This document shows, piece after piece, positions 8,660 through 17,826 of a DNA stretch of 64,000 bases. Source of the DNA: Alphaproteobacteria bacterium. GTDB lineage: Bacteria; Pseudomonadota; Alphaproteobacteria; Micavibrionales; Micavibrionaceae. Where the stretch lies: positions 248,001 to 312,000 of the forward strand of contig JAJFGS010000011.1 of NCBI GenBank assembly GCA_021775995.1. Direction: 5' to 3'. The notes below the pieces were generated by a model. The model worked only from the letters and a program-made list of their open reading frames with translations. It was not told where the DNA came from and did no database searches. Position numbers and translations under genes: made by a program. Position 1 is the stretch's first letter, and every line of letters starts with the position of its first letter.

Positions 8660-9913
8660 GTGATGATGATTAACGTAATGAAAATAAATATAGGTGATTT
8701 GCCACGCAAAAATAAATATTTTGCGAAGCATGGGTCATTTTTATTTTTATTGGTTTTTTTGCTTACGTTTCATTCACATTTATGTTTTGCACAGTCTTCA
8801 GAAGTTCCAGAAAAGGTTCCAGAAAAAACTTCAATTGAAGATTATATGAGCAGTAATGAGCCAGCACAAAAAAATTTAGAACCCATAGAGGATATTAAGA
8901 GTCCTGAGGATTCAATGTTATCACGACTTCAAAAAGTGATTGAAGAGAAGCTAGAAAGTGCAGAAGAAAGGCAAAACCAAAATGATGTTTTGCCCACTAT
9001 TCAAACCAAGAGAGAGATGAAAATTACTGGATTTGATAATTCTGCTGCTAAATATGATCATCTGCAGATTGATATTGATGAGGGGGTTGAAGATCAAAGT
9101 GATTTAGCATTGGAAGAAGAAATAAGACGTGAGGCTTTTGATGCGGCTATTACAGGGTTGTTTCCGATGCGGCCCGATCAAATAAAAAGATTATTAATGG
9201 AATATGATACAACGAAGCGTATTGTAAAAGAACCAATTCATGGTGTGCCGACGCCTCTTGTAAATGTAGCGACGGTATCACTGGATCCCGGAATTCCTCC
9301 CCTTGTAATAACAACGGCAACAGGCCATGTATCAACTTTAAATGTTTTGGACATTACGGGTGCACCTTGGCCGATTCAAGATGTAAGTTGGGCTGGTGAT
9401 TTTGAAGTTATTGAACCTGAAGCGGGCGGGCATATTTTGCGTATTACGCCTTTGGAGCAAGCGGCTTACGGCAATATGTCGATTAGGCTTTTGACATTGA
9501 AAACGCCAATAACAATCATGTTAAGAACAAGTAAGAGTGAAGTTCAATATCGAGTTGATGCGCGTGTTCCTGAGTATGGTCCGTTTGCCCAAACTCCCCT
9601 TATCGAAGGTGGTGCAGAAAGAGTTGCGGGCAATGCTTTGATTATATCAATATTGGACGGTACGCCACCCGCAAGCGCATTGCGCTTAGATGTTGCGGGG
9701 GTTGATGGCCGAACAAGTGCTTTTAACGTCAATGGCATGACATATGTGCGTACACCTTTGACACTTTTGTCACCAGGATGGGAGCAATCTGTTTCATCTG
9801 CGGATGGAATGAACGTTTATGCCTTGAACCAAACTCCAGTTTTATTATTATCTGACAAAGGTCGTTTTATGCGTGCTAGTCTAAATACAGCAAAGGATTT
9901 GTTAGATGAGTGA
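8660..9913 (+). CDS. icmK: IcmK/DotH-like outer-membrane core complex protein
   Basis: The protein has 417 residues. The GTG start at 8660 follows an AAAGGGA Shine-Dalgarno by nine bases; ATG codons at 8663 and 8666 are alternatives. A signal peptide ends near CFA-QS. The middle (about 45-120) is acidic and variable; the conserved part begins near residue 165 (MRPDQI), continues through VSLDPGIPPLVI and TGAPWPI, and ends in a beta-rich domain (about 190-400). DotH/IcmK with DotC and DotD forms the outer-membrane ring in Legionella. The 3' end overlaps icmE by eight bases. Confidence 0.9.
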   Translation: MMMINVMKINIGDLPRKNKYFAKHGSFLFLLVFLLTFHSHLCFAQSSEVPEKVPEKTSIEDYMSSNEPAQKNLEPIEDIKSPEDSMLSRLQKVIEEKLESAEERQNQNDVLPTIQTKREMKITGFDNSAAKYDHLQIDIDEGVEDQSDLALEEEIRREAFDAAITGLFPMRPDQIKRLLMEYDTTKRIVKEPIHGVPTPLVNVATVSLDPGIPPLVITTATGHVSTLNVLDITGAPWPIQDVSWAGDFEVIEPEAGGHILRITPLEQAAYGNMSIRLLTLKTPITIMLRTSKSEVQYRVDARVPEYGPFAQTPLIEGGAERVAGNALIISILDGTPPASALRLDVAGVDGRTSAFNVNGMTYVRTPLTLLSPGWEQSVSSADGMNVYALNQTPVLLLSDKGRFMRASLNTAKDLLDE

Positions 9914-11354
9914 TAACGAAGATGGATTCGACTCTGATGATTTTGATCTAGGGGATTTTGATGATGGATTTGATGATCTAGATAGTAACCGTAGCACGCT
10001 TGGTGATCTTTGGCGCAATAATGCTTTTGTAAAAATAGGCGTTATCTTTTTTGGTTTAGCCCTCCTTATTGCAATATTTATGATCTTTGGCGGTGAAAAA
10101 GAAAAAGTCAACCCTTCCGCTATGCGAAAGGGAAGTGATGTTACGGAGGCTCCAGGAGGCTCGGAAGAAATGTCTGATGCCATTATTAAGGCGACAGAAG
10201 ATGATAATACTCGTAAATTAGAGCAGGCATTAAGACAAAATGATAGTTTTGTCCCAATTCCGACAAATTCAACCAAAGGTCAAATCCCTTTTAAACCTGC
10301 CAAGCCAGATGGAGAGGATCCGTTAGAGCGTTGGCGGCGTCTACAAGAAGAAAAGGTTGATCGGGCGGCAGTGAAAAAGAAAGACGAGCCTGTGGAACCT
10401 GAAGTTGATACGCGAACACCAGCAATACAAGCATTGTCGGAGGCTATGTCGCAACAAATGGAATCTATTTTGAGTAATCAAAAAATAAATGGTGCCCAAG
10501 TAACATCCATTGCTGATTTAGAATATCTTGAAGGCCTTCAAAAGAAAGAAGATGACAGGTTAGCAGCGGAACTAAAAAAACGTAATGACGCGATAGCAAG
10601 TAGTAATAACGAAAATGAAATAGACAGTGATGCTATTTTGTTGCCTGCGGGAACTATCGAGTACGCACAATTAATTACTGAGGCAAATACAGACGTTCCT
10701 GGCCCTATTTTAGCCCAAGTTTTAACAGGTCCCTTTAAAGGCGCGCGCTTAATAGGGTCGTTCGAAGAGACCTATGATTATTTGACTTTAAATTTTAATA
10801 CTATTGTTCTAGATGGTGTTGATTATTCAGCAAATGGTGTGGCAATTGATCCTGATACATCACTGCCTGGTGTTGTGACGGATATAGATAGGCGTTATTT
10901 TACAAGAGTTGTTTTACCGGTTGCTGCTGAATTTGTTTCGGGTTTTGCGACTGCAATTTCAGAATCTGGTCAAACAACGGTTGTTATTTCTGGTGATGGC
11001 GGCATTACAGAGACAACGTCTAATAGCAATGATAATGATCAAGAAGTTGCCTCTGGTGTCGCAACGGCGGGTAAAGAATTATCAAGCATTATTCAGGAAA
11101 TTAAGGATAATAATCCGCAATTGTTACGGGTAAGGGCGGGAACCCCTATTGGTATTTTGTTTGTTGAGGCTGTTACGAATGATGAGGATGCAGAAGTTAT
11201 AACGCCTGCCGAGCGTTTACAAAACTTACAATTAAATAATGCTTTTCAAAATCAAAACTTTAACCCAAATAACTTCAATCCAAATAATTTCAACGGTTTT
11301 AACCCTAATAATATAAATCAGAATCAGAATAGTAGTAATAATAATTCAAATTAA
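9906..11354 (+). CDS. icmE: IcmE/DotG-like channel protein with VirB10-like C-terminus
   Basis: The protein has 482 residues. An acidic Asp-rich cytoplasmic start (1-35) is followed by one membrane helix (about 41-60), a charged linker (60-240), and a VirB10/TrbI-like domain (about 245-430) with LPAGTIEYAQL, GPILAQVLTGPFKGARLIG and RVRAGTPIGILFVE. The last 50 residues are an Asn/Gln/Phe-rich tail of NPNNFN repeats. DotG spans the envelope and lines the channel. Legionella DotG is roughly 1000 residues because of a long pentapeptide-like repeat region, which is absent here, so this is a compact form. It overlaps icmK by eight bases. Confidence 0.9.
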   Translation: MSDNEDGFDSDDFDLGDFDDGFDDLDSNRSTLGDLWRNNAFVKIGVIFFGLALLIAIFMIFGGEKEKVNPSAMRKGSDVTEAPGGSEEMSDAIIKATEDDNTRKLEQALRQNDSFVPIPTNSTKGQIPFKPAKPDGEDPLERWRRLQEEKVDRAAVKKKDEPVEPEVDTRTPAIQALSEAMSQQMESILSNQKINGAQVTSIADLEYLEGLQKKEDDRLAAELKKRNDAIASSNNENEIDSDAILLPAGTIEYAQLITEANTDVPGPILAQVLTGPFKGARLIGSFEETYDYLTLNFNTIVLDGVDYSANGVAIDPDTSLPGVVTDIDRRYFTRVVLPVAAEFVSGFATAISESGQTTVVISGDGGITETTSNSNDNDQEVASGVATAGKELSSIIQEIKDNNPQLLRVRAGTPIGILFVEAVTNDEDAEVITPAERLQNLQLNNAFQNQNFNPNNFNPNNFNGFNPNNINQNQNSSNNNSN

Positions 11355-11372
11355 CTTTAATGTAGAAATGTT

Positions 11373-12713
11373 ATGAGCGATAAAGAAAACTTTGATATAC
11401 CATCAGATGATAGTGAATATGACGATGCTTTAGATGAAAGTTTCGAATTTGATGATGATGACTATGATGATGTTGATTTGGATTCTGAGTTAGGTGATTT
11501 TGAAGATGACTATGATGATGTTGACTATGAAGAAGAGGGCCAAATAGATCAAGAGGCAGTTGATAACTTTCAGCCGAAAAAATCAAAAATAAGTTTTAAT
11601 ACAATTGTTATTGCGGGCGCAATTGTTGTTGGGATATTTGTTGTTATGTCTCAGATGCAGCCAGAACCCCCTGAATATGGTGACAAAGTTGAAAAATCTA
11701 AATTTACAACAGCGTTGAAGTTAGAGGGTCATAACAAAGGCCCTGGTGCCATTGAGAAAGAAGATATTGAATCTTTAGAGGTTCCTTCTGAAGGCAAGCC
11801 AGAGGCTAAACAAGAACAAGGTTTTTTATTTGATGCAGAGGTAGCTGATGTTTCTAAGGAGGTTGTCGATGATGCGCCTCCTATGCCGTCTCCTATTGTT
11901 TCGGAAACGAATGAGGTTGATGAAGTAAGCGATGTAAATAACGATACAAATATTGATGACGCATTAGTAAAGTCTGTTGAATCTGAAGAGACAGAAGTTA
12001 AGGAAGTTCCTCGATCTCCGTTTGGTGAAAATAATGGTGAGCAGAAGATAGAAGATTTAGAGGAAACGGCGGTTGTAAACGAAGATAAGGTTTTCGAAGC
12101 TTTGGAAGAAGCTAAGCTAGATCAGGAGGTCGTGGTTGAAAGCGTTCCTGTAATGGTACCTGAAAAACCTGATACGGCTATTGTTGTTGAAGATTTGCAA
12201 GGTAAAATAGAAGACGTACCAGATAAGGTAATTGAGCCAGAAGTAGTTTCAGAATCTATACAATCAACCTCTTTGAATGAAAAACTAGATCGTATTATTC
12301 AGCGTCTAGATGATATGGAGCTAAAAATTAATGATTTGCAAACAGCTAGTATAGAGAAGACAGAAAATACTATAGTGAATATTGATGTGCCTAAACAAAG
12401 TGCCCCGAAAAAAACGGCTGACAAAAAAGCAGATGTAGAAAAAGAGAGTGCTATTGAAGCACCGCAGAATGAAGAAATAGCCCAACCTAAAGCTGCAGTA
12501 GCAAAGAAAATAACGAAGAAGGCGCCTGCTAGGGTTACTTGGGAGTTACGTGCAGCCCAACCAGGTAAGGCATGGGTTTCAAAAAAAGGTCAGAGAGATA
12601 TGCGCCCAGTTGTTGTGGGGGATAAATTATCAGGAATAGGGCGTATTCAAAATATTTTATATAGTAATGGTAAATGGACTGTTCAGGGAGCATCGGGCAA
12701 AATAACCCAATAA
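11373..12713 (+). CDS. IcmG/DotF-like inner-membrane protein with long acidic region
   Basis: The protein has 446 residues. A strongly acidic N-terminal cytoplasmic part (1-65) precedes one membrane helix (about 76-93). A long Glu/Val-rich periplasmic linker (95-300) leads to a short predicted coiled coil (about 303-325, DRIIQRLDDMELKINDL). The C-terminal domain (about 388-446) has PGKAWV, VVVGDKLSGIGRI and a final GKWTVQGASG. That end, the topology and the position between icmE and the icmD-like gene match IcmG/DotF (TraP-like). Sequence similarity outside the C-terminus is weak, so I leave the symbol blank. It is much longer than I would expect for DotF. Confidence 0.65.
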   Translation: MSDKENFDIPSDDSEYDDALDESFEFDDDDYDDVDLDSELGDFEDDYDDVDYEEEGQIDQEAVDNFQPKKSKISFNTIVIAGAIVVGIFVVMSQMQPEPPEYGDKVEKSKFTTALKLEGHNKGPGAIEKEDIESLEVPSEGKPEAKQEQGFLFDAEVADVSKEVVDDAPPMPSPIVSETNEVDEVSDVNNDTNIDDALVKSVESEETEVKEVPRSPFGENNGEQKIEDLEETAVVNEDKVFEALEEAKLDQEVVVESVPVMVPEKPDTAIVVEDLQGKIEDVPDKVIEPEVVSESIQSTSLNEKLDRIIQRLDDMELKINDLQTASIEKTENTIVNIDVPKQSAPKKTADKKADVEKESAIEAPQNEEIAQPKAAVAKKITKKAPARVTWELRAAQPGKAWVSKKGQRDMRPVVVGDKLSGIGRIQNILYSNGKWTVQGASGKITQ

Positions 12714-12816
12714 ATGATGTTTTTTGATGTCTCGTGATGAAAACATGGTGGGAATGTGACGGAAAAAAGGCAAAAAATTGTCGTTTATTTTCAGCATGTT
12801 AGAAGTAAATATGAAA

Positions 12817-12880
12817 AATAACCTTCTAGAATTTGCCTTAATTGTACGATTCATGTTCTAATAATAGTAGAGGTTATTTT
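12817..12880 (+). promoter_or_regulatory. Long-range inverted repeat in the leader of the icmD-like gene
   Basis: AATAACCTTCTA (12817-12828) can pair with TAGAGGTTATT (12869-12879), giving eleven pairs with one bulged base across a 40-base loop. The right arm runs into a short T-rich run. It lies in the 210-base gap that holds icmC in Legionella. It could be an attenuator, a processing site or an mRNA-stabilising stem for the strongly translated gene that follows. Confidence 0.35.
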
Positions 12881-12923
12881 AGAGATTAAACAACAAAATA
12901 CTTTTTTAAAGGAGACTGAAATT

Positions 12924-13313
12924 ATGAAAAAATTTATTAACAACCAAAGTTTGAAAGTGAGTGCTCTCGTTGTACTTGGTACATTGGGTGGTGCGGAAGA
13001 TGCTTTCGCTCAAAAAACATTTAACGATGTTGGTGGAAATATCATCGGTGGTATTTCTAATATGCCAGGATTGTTAACGGGTATTTCTTATATGCTGGGT
13101 ATTTTACTTGGTGTTCTTGGTATCTTAAAAATTAAGGACCATGTGGAAAATCCAGGTCAAACACCATTGCAACATGGAATGATTCGTTTGGCCTCAGGTG
13201 GTGCGTTATTTGCTTTGCCAATTATCACAGAGTCTATGACAACATTGCTTGATACTGATGGAGGCGCAACGGGTGCTGTTACTGCCACTGTTGACGATAT
13301 TCAGTACAACTAA
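12924..13313 (+). CDS. icmD: IcmD/DotP-like small membrane protein
   Basis: The protein has 129 residues and an excellent AAAGGAGA Shine-Dalgarno (12909-12916). A signal-peptide-like helix ends near DAFA-QK. Two further membrane helices (about 52-72 and 88-106) flank the loop ILKIKDHVENPGQTP, which resembles the KxKxH...NPTQIP loop of IcmD/DotP. The same unit recurs five times in the large protein at 17827-19563. Position between icmG and icmJ agrees with icmD in Legionella; IcmC, which is structurally similar, cannot be fully excluded. The strong ribosome site suggests a high-copy component. Confidence 0.75.
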   Translation: MKKFINNQSLKVSALVVLGTLGGAEDAFAQKTFNDVGGNIIGGISNMPGLLTGISYMLGILLGVLGILKIKDHVENPGQTPLQHGMIRLASGGALFALPIITESMTTLLDTDGGATGAVTATVDDIQYN

Positions 13314-13328
13314 TTTGATATAAAATCT

Positions 13329-14027
13329 ATGAAATTATATCCACTAACAATAGGCATCGCGCAGAATATGCGCGATGCTAAAGTTTATGGTGATGCATTA
13401 AAAGTAGATGGATTACTAACACCTGAAATAAGACAAAAAATTTTTCTAAGAGATAATAATGCCTGTCGTTATTGCGGGTTCGTTTCTAAAAAATATCAAG
13501 ATATTTCGTTTGTTGATGGTGATAAAACGAATTTGCAGGCTGATAACCTATTAACGGCTTGTATTTACTGTGAGCAATGTTTTGATTTAGAAAAGGTAGC
13601 TCAAATGAGCTCTGGCCTTCTCGTGTGGTTGCCAGAAATTGATCAAGCAGATTTACATCATATTGCGCGCGCCATATATATTTCCCGTATTTCACAAGGG
13701 AGTATGGCAGAAACAGCAAAATCAGCGTTGGAAAAAATTATGGGACGACGTGAGGAAGCGAAAGCGCGCCTTTATACAGATGATCCTTATTTGCTGTCTG
13801 TTGTCATGAAAGATTTTCTTGGACCAAGGCAATATGCAATGAGGGATAAAAAGTTAGATGGCATTAAGCTATTTCCTCTAGATCGACGAATTATCAAAGA
13901 AGGTGATCTAGAGTTTAACCAATTTCCACAAATTTTGGCTTATTGGCGATCAAAAGATGGTCCGTTTGGTGGCAAGGCCCCAACGCAATGGAAGAATTTT
14001 TATGCAAAACTTTCAGAAGCCGCCTAA
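13329..14027 (+). CDS. icmJ: IcmJ/DotN-like zinc-binding coupling-complex protein
   Basis: The protein has 232 residues and no membrane segment. The N-terminal third has an HNH-like zinc site, CRYCG (about residues 45-49) and CIYCEQC (about 78-84), set around a DGDKTNLQADNL segment as in HNH folds but without the catalytic His pair. In Legionella DotN/IcmJ is a cytoplasmic adaptor of the DotL coupling complex that recruits substrates. It follows the icmD-like gene by 15 bases and precedes icmB, the Legionella order. Confidence 0.85.
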   Translation: MKLYPLTIGIAQNMRDAKVYGDALKVDGLLTPEIRQKIFLRDNNACRYCGFVSKKYQDISFVDGDKTNLQADNLLTACIYCEQCFDLEKVAQMSSGLLVWLPEIDQADLHHIARAIYISRISQGSMAETAKSALEKIMGRREEAKARLYTDDPYLLSVVMKDFLGPRQYAMRDKKLDGIKLFPLDRRIIKEGDLEFNQFPQILAYWRSKDGPFGGKAPTQWKNFYAKLSEAA

Positions 14028-14138
14028 AATATTGAACTACCTGTTATAAAGCCGGATATTCAGGTAATTTCCCCTATATTCCTGAGTTAATGTATAATAT
14101 CTTTGTTTACGTTATAACTGATTCAAAGTCATAAACTT

Positions 14139-17100
14139 ATGAAAATAATAGATAAAATCTTATCGCCCTTTCAGGTTCTTTTAAAAAAGTCTCTTGAAAG
14201 TTATATCCGTCTTGAAACTGCTGATAATGATATCACGATGGTGGCTTCTGATGGATCTTTGATGTCCTACATTAAAGTTGATGGTAGTCGACAACTTGTT
14301 GGTGAAGAAGAATATAATTATTTGATTGAGGGGGCTACAATTAAAATTGGTTCTAGGTTTGATCGCTTAGGACACTCAATACAAATTTTCTTTGTTCGTG
14401 ATCCAGACCGTATTCAAAGTCATTTAGAAAGCCTTATGAGACCATCTCGTCAAACAGCCATTGATACTGGTTTGGCGGTTGCAGATGTTTTTGAGGAGCG
14501 GGTTCGACATTTATCTAGATTTTTGTCTTATGAGGAATGCTATTTTGTTCTTTGGACGCGCCCTGGTAGTTTAACGAAGAATGAAATGAAACGCGCTAAG
14601 CAAGAAGCGAAGGGTAAGAAATGGGTCAATGCAGCTTATGCGCAATACCCTTTAGCGGGGATAGATGCTCTTCGTTTAAGACATAAAAGTTATATTGCCT
14701 CTGTGACATCATCTTTGGATGAATTGGGCATTGTTGGTGAGGTTATGAATGTTCATGATGCTTTGCGGGCTGTGAAGGATAATCTGTATCCGTCAAAAGC
14801 AAATGAAAATTGGCAGGCTTGTTTACCTGGTGATGTGATGCCACCGAGAGCCCCTATGAGTAAAACAGATCTTTCAGAGGTATTGTGGCCGTCTTTAAGA
14901 CAACAACTTGCCTTGGCAGATGCGGAAGTGGTTGATGGGGCAATTGTAAAAATTGGAGATCAACTTTGGGGGGGTGCGGATATGACTTTAGCCCCTATGG
15001 ATCCAAGTCCTTTCCCTATGTTATTAAACAGATTATTCGAAGCAAAAGTTCCTTATCGTATATCCTTTTTGTTAGAGGGAGGGGGCGCTTATAGTGTTGG
15101 TTTAAGAAGTTTTGCGGCTACTATTTTGGGTGTAACGAATGCACAAAATAAGCAGATTAAATATTCCTTGGAGGGTTTGCAGCGACTGGCGCGGAAAGAA
15201 CCTGTTGTTCGTCTTAGAATTTCTGTTGCAACTTGGGCACCCGCCGATGATTTAAAATTATTACAAAACAGGCTTTCTAGTTTGATGCAATCAGTGGAAA
15301 GTTGGGGTTATTGTCAGGTCAGTGAATTTTCTGGTGATCCTTTAGATTGTGTCATGTCTTCTGCGATGGGTATTCATTGTGCAGGAACGGCTCCAACGGC
15401 AATCGCCCCTATGTACGAAGTCATGAAATTGATGCCGTGGCAACGACCATCATCTCCTTTTGATAAAGGGGCGATGTTGTTTCGTACACCAGACGGTAAA
15501 GTATGGCCTTACCAAACAGGTACAAACTTAACAACAACATGGTTTGACCTTATGTTTGCCCAACCAGGTGCAGGTAAATCAGTTTTGTTAAATTCTATGA
15601 ATATGGCTTGTTGTTTAAGTCCAGGAATTCAAAAACTTCCTTATGTGGCTGTGATTGATATTGGCCCATCTTCTTCTGGTATGATGTCATTGATTAAAGA
15701 AGCCTTGCCAGAAGATAGACAGCATGAAGCTGCTTACTATCGTTTACAAATGACACAAGAATTTGCCGTTAATCCTTTTGATACGCAATTAGGTTGTCGC
15801 GTTCCGCTGATTGATGAAAGAAGTTATCTTGTTGAACTTTTAACTCTTTTATGTACGCCTCCAGGCGCAGAGCGTCCCTATGATGGTATTCAAATGTTGG
15901 CTGGGATGGTTGTTGATGAAATGTATCGTTGGCGTGATGATTCAGCCGCTAATGCCGAACCACGACCCTATCTACCTAGATTAGATGCCCAAATTGATGA
16001 ACAGATTCAAAAGTATAATATTCATTTGCCAAGTGATCCCTATTGGTGGGATGTCGTTGATCGGCTTTTTGATGTTGGTGAAGCGCACATGGCAATTAGA
16101 GCGCAACGTTATGCTTCTCCTGTTTTGGCAGATACGGTTACGGCTTCACGTCGTCCTCAAATTAGATCACTTCTTGAACAAACCGCTATTGGGCTAACAG
16201 CAGAAAATGTTATCAATGCGTTTGAACGGATGATCTCTTCTTCTATTCGTGAGTTTCCTATTCTTGCAGGTGTCACTAAATTTGACGTTTCTGATTCTCG
16301 AATTTGTTCTCTTGATTTAATGGATGTTTCTCCACAAGGGGATGACACTGCGAATAGACAAACGGCTATTATGTACATGTTGGCACGTCACACGTTGGTT
16401 CGTAGTTGGTGGGTTGGTCCAGAAATGATTTCGATGGTGCCTGAAAAGTTCAAATATTGGCATGAAACGCGGATTCAAGACATCATGGAAACACCTAAGC
16501 GTCTTTGTTATGATGAATTTCATAGAACGAATGGGTCTATATCTGTGCGCTCTCAGGTTATTCGTGATGTACGTGAAGGTCGTAAACGCGGTGTTCAAAT
16601 TGCACTCTCATCACAGCTTCTAGACGATTTTGATGATGATATGATTGATTTGGCAACAGGTGTGTGGGTTCTAGGAACAGCCATTTCTGATCAAGCCGTT
16701 GATAATATATGTACACGGTTTGGCTTATCTGAGACAGCTCGTAATGTTATTCGTTTTAAACTAACTGGACCAAAGGCGATTGGGGCTCCGGTTCTATTTG
16801 TCCTAGGAACAACAGATGGGCGTTACGAGCAACATCTTTATAATACATTAGGTCCTATTGAATTGTGGGCGTTATCAACATCTTCTGAAGACGTTGCAAT
16901 TCGTACACGTCTTTACAACAAGTTGGGTGCTCATCGGGCAAGACAAATGCTTGCCGCTAACTTTCCAGGTGGGAGTGCTCGCGGTGAGATTAAGCGCAGA
17001 ATTATAACTTTGTCTGAAAAAGGAGAAACAAGAGCCGCCGCTTTAAGTGAGGTTGTAGAACAAATCGTTGATGAGTTGGTAAAAGCTAGCCAATCTATTC

Positions 17101-17273
17101 TTGATGTTGTTCCTCCTATGTCAGATCCGCGTGAAGATCTTGAGAATATGAAAGAAAAAGTTAATGCAGATGTTGCTGCCGAAAATGCAAAAATTTTAGA
17201 AGATAGGCTTTCTCAAGGTGAAACTATAGAAGAAGGTGAGAGTGTAGAAGAAGGCGAAACTATAGAAGAATGA
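14139..17273 (+). CDS. icmB: IcmB/DotO-like secretion ATPase
   Basis: At 1044 residues this is full length for the VirB4-class ATPase of type IVB systems. The N-terminal domain (about 1-420) carries family features; the ATPase domain shows a Walker A AQPGAGKS (near 473-480) and a Walker B-like RLCYDEFHR (near 785-793), followed by REGRKRG and SSQLLDDFDDDM. The last 40 residues are an acidic EEGE-type repeat tail. DotO energises substrate transfer at the cytoplasmic face with DotB. The stop overlaps the next gene by four bases. The 111-base gap before it leaves room for an internal promoter. Confidence 0.93.
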   Translation: MKIIDKILSPFQVLLKKSLESYIRLETADNDITMVASDGSLMSYIKVDGSRQLVGEEEYNYLIEGATIKIGSRFDRLGHSIQIFFVRDPDRIQSHLESLMRPSRQTAIDTGLAVADVFEERVRHLSRFLSYEECYFVLWTRPGSLTKNEMKRAKQEAKGKKWVNAAYAQYPLAGIDALRLRHKSYIASVTSSLDELGIVGEVMNVHDALRAVKDNLYPSKANENWQACLPGDVMPPRAPMSKTDLSEVLWPSLRQQLALADAEVVDGAIVKIGDQLWGGADMTLAPMDPSPFPMLLNRLFEAKVPYRISFLLEGGGAYSVGLRSFAATILGVTNAQNKQIKYSLEGLQRLARKEPVVRLRISVATWAPADDLKLLQNRLSSLMQSVESWGYCQVSEFSGDPLDCVMSSAMGIHCAGTAPTAIAPMYEVMKLMPWQRPSSPFDKGAMLFRTPDGKVWPYQTGTNLTTTWFDLMFAQPGAGKSVLLNSMNMACCLSPGIQKLPYVAVIDIGPSSSGMMSLIKEALPEDRQHEAAYYRLQMTQEFAVNPFDTQLGCRVPLIDERSYLVELLTLLCTPPGAERPYDGIQMLAGMVVDEMYRWRDDSAANAEPRPYLPRLDAQIDEQIQKYNIHLPSDPYWWDVVDRLFDVGEAHMAIRAQRYASPVLADTVTASRRPQIRSLLEQTAIGLTAENVINAFERMISSSIREFPILAGVTKFDVSDSRICSLDLMDVSPQGDDTANRQTAIMYMLARHTLVRSWWVGPEMISMVPEKFKYWHETRIQDIMETPKRLCYDEFHRTNGSISVRSQVIRDVREGRKRGVQIALSSQLLDDFDDDMIDLATGVWVLGTAISDQAVDNICTRFGLSETARNVIRFKLTGPKAIGAPVLFVLGTTDGRYEQHLYNTLGPIELWALSTSSEDVAIRTRLYNKLGAHRARQMLAANFPGGSARGEIKRRIITLSEKGETRAAALSEVVEQIVDELVKASQSILDVVPPMSDPREDLENMKEKVNADVAAENAKILEDRLSQGETIEEGESVEEGETIEE

Positions 17274-17806
17274 CAAGCTCTGATGAAGAAAAACTCTCTT
17301 TGAAAGAGAAAATATCTATTATAAAAGAAAAATTAACTAGTCGTAATGGTATTATTACTTCGTCTGTTACTTTTGGTTTTCTTTTGCTTACATTGCTTGT
17401 TATGAAGGCTTGTGAACCCGCTAAAGGCACTATTTTATACGGTATCTGCGGTGCATTTTTGGAGCAACAATTGGAATATCCAGAAACGATCCAGCATAAT
17501 TATGTGGAACAATATAGTTCAGCAATAAGAGTTTATTACAGCCATACTGACGGTTTTGGACAATATTTAACCGAATATATTGAATGTTCTTTTGAGCAAG
17601 ATCCAAAAAAAGGATTACAGCTAAAGAGTGTTATATTCAATACAATTAAATTAATAACAAAAAAAGAACCCATTAAAAATAAAGGGCGCCTTTATGAGGT
17701 TGAACAAAAATACATAGATAAATTTAATGAATCTAATTCTATCAATGTTATTCTAAGCACAGAACCAGATCTTACATTGCCGCGAAACGATCCGTTCTTT
17801 CTTTAA
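17270..17806 (+). CDS. Membrane-anchored protein translationally coupled to icmB, unknown function
   Basis: The protein has 178 residues. A charged cytoplasmic start (1-35) is followed by one membrane helix (about 38-55) and a periplasmic domain with CEPAKG and three further cysteines (in YGICG, IECSF). It begins inside the icmB stop (ATGA), so it is almost certainly co-translated. In Legionella icmF follows icmB, but this protein is far too short and has no NTPase motif. I do not recognise the family. It may be a lineage-specific secretion accessory protein. Confidence 0.75.
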   Translation: MTSSDEEKLSLKEKISIIKEKLTSRNGIITSSVTFGFLLLTLLVMKACEPAKGTILYGICGAFLEQQLEYPETIQHNYVEQYSSAIRVYYSHTDGFGQYLTEYIECSFEQDPKKGLQLKSVIFNTIKLITKKEPIKNKGRLYEVEQKYIDKFNESNSINVILSTEPDLTLPRNDPFFL

Positions 17807-17826
17807 AAAATTAGTGTTGTTTTGCG

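Noticed and set aside
17270-17806. IcmF identity for the gene after icmB
   Set aside because: Position would fit, but the protein is only 178 residues with no P-loop and no similarity that I can see.
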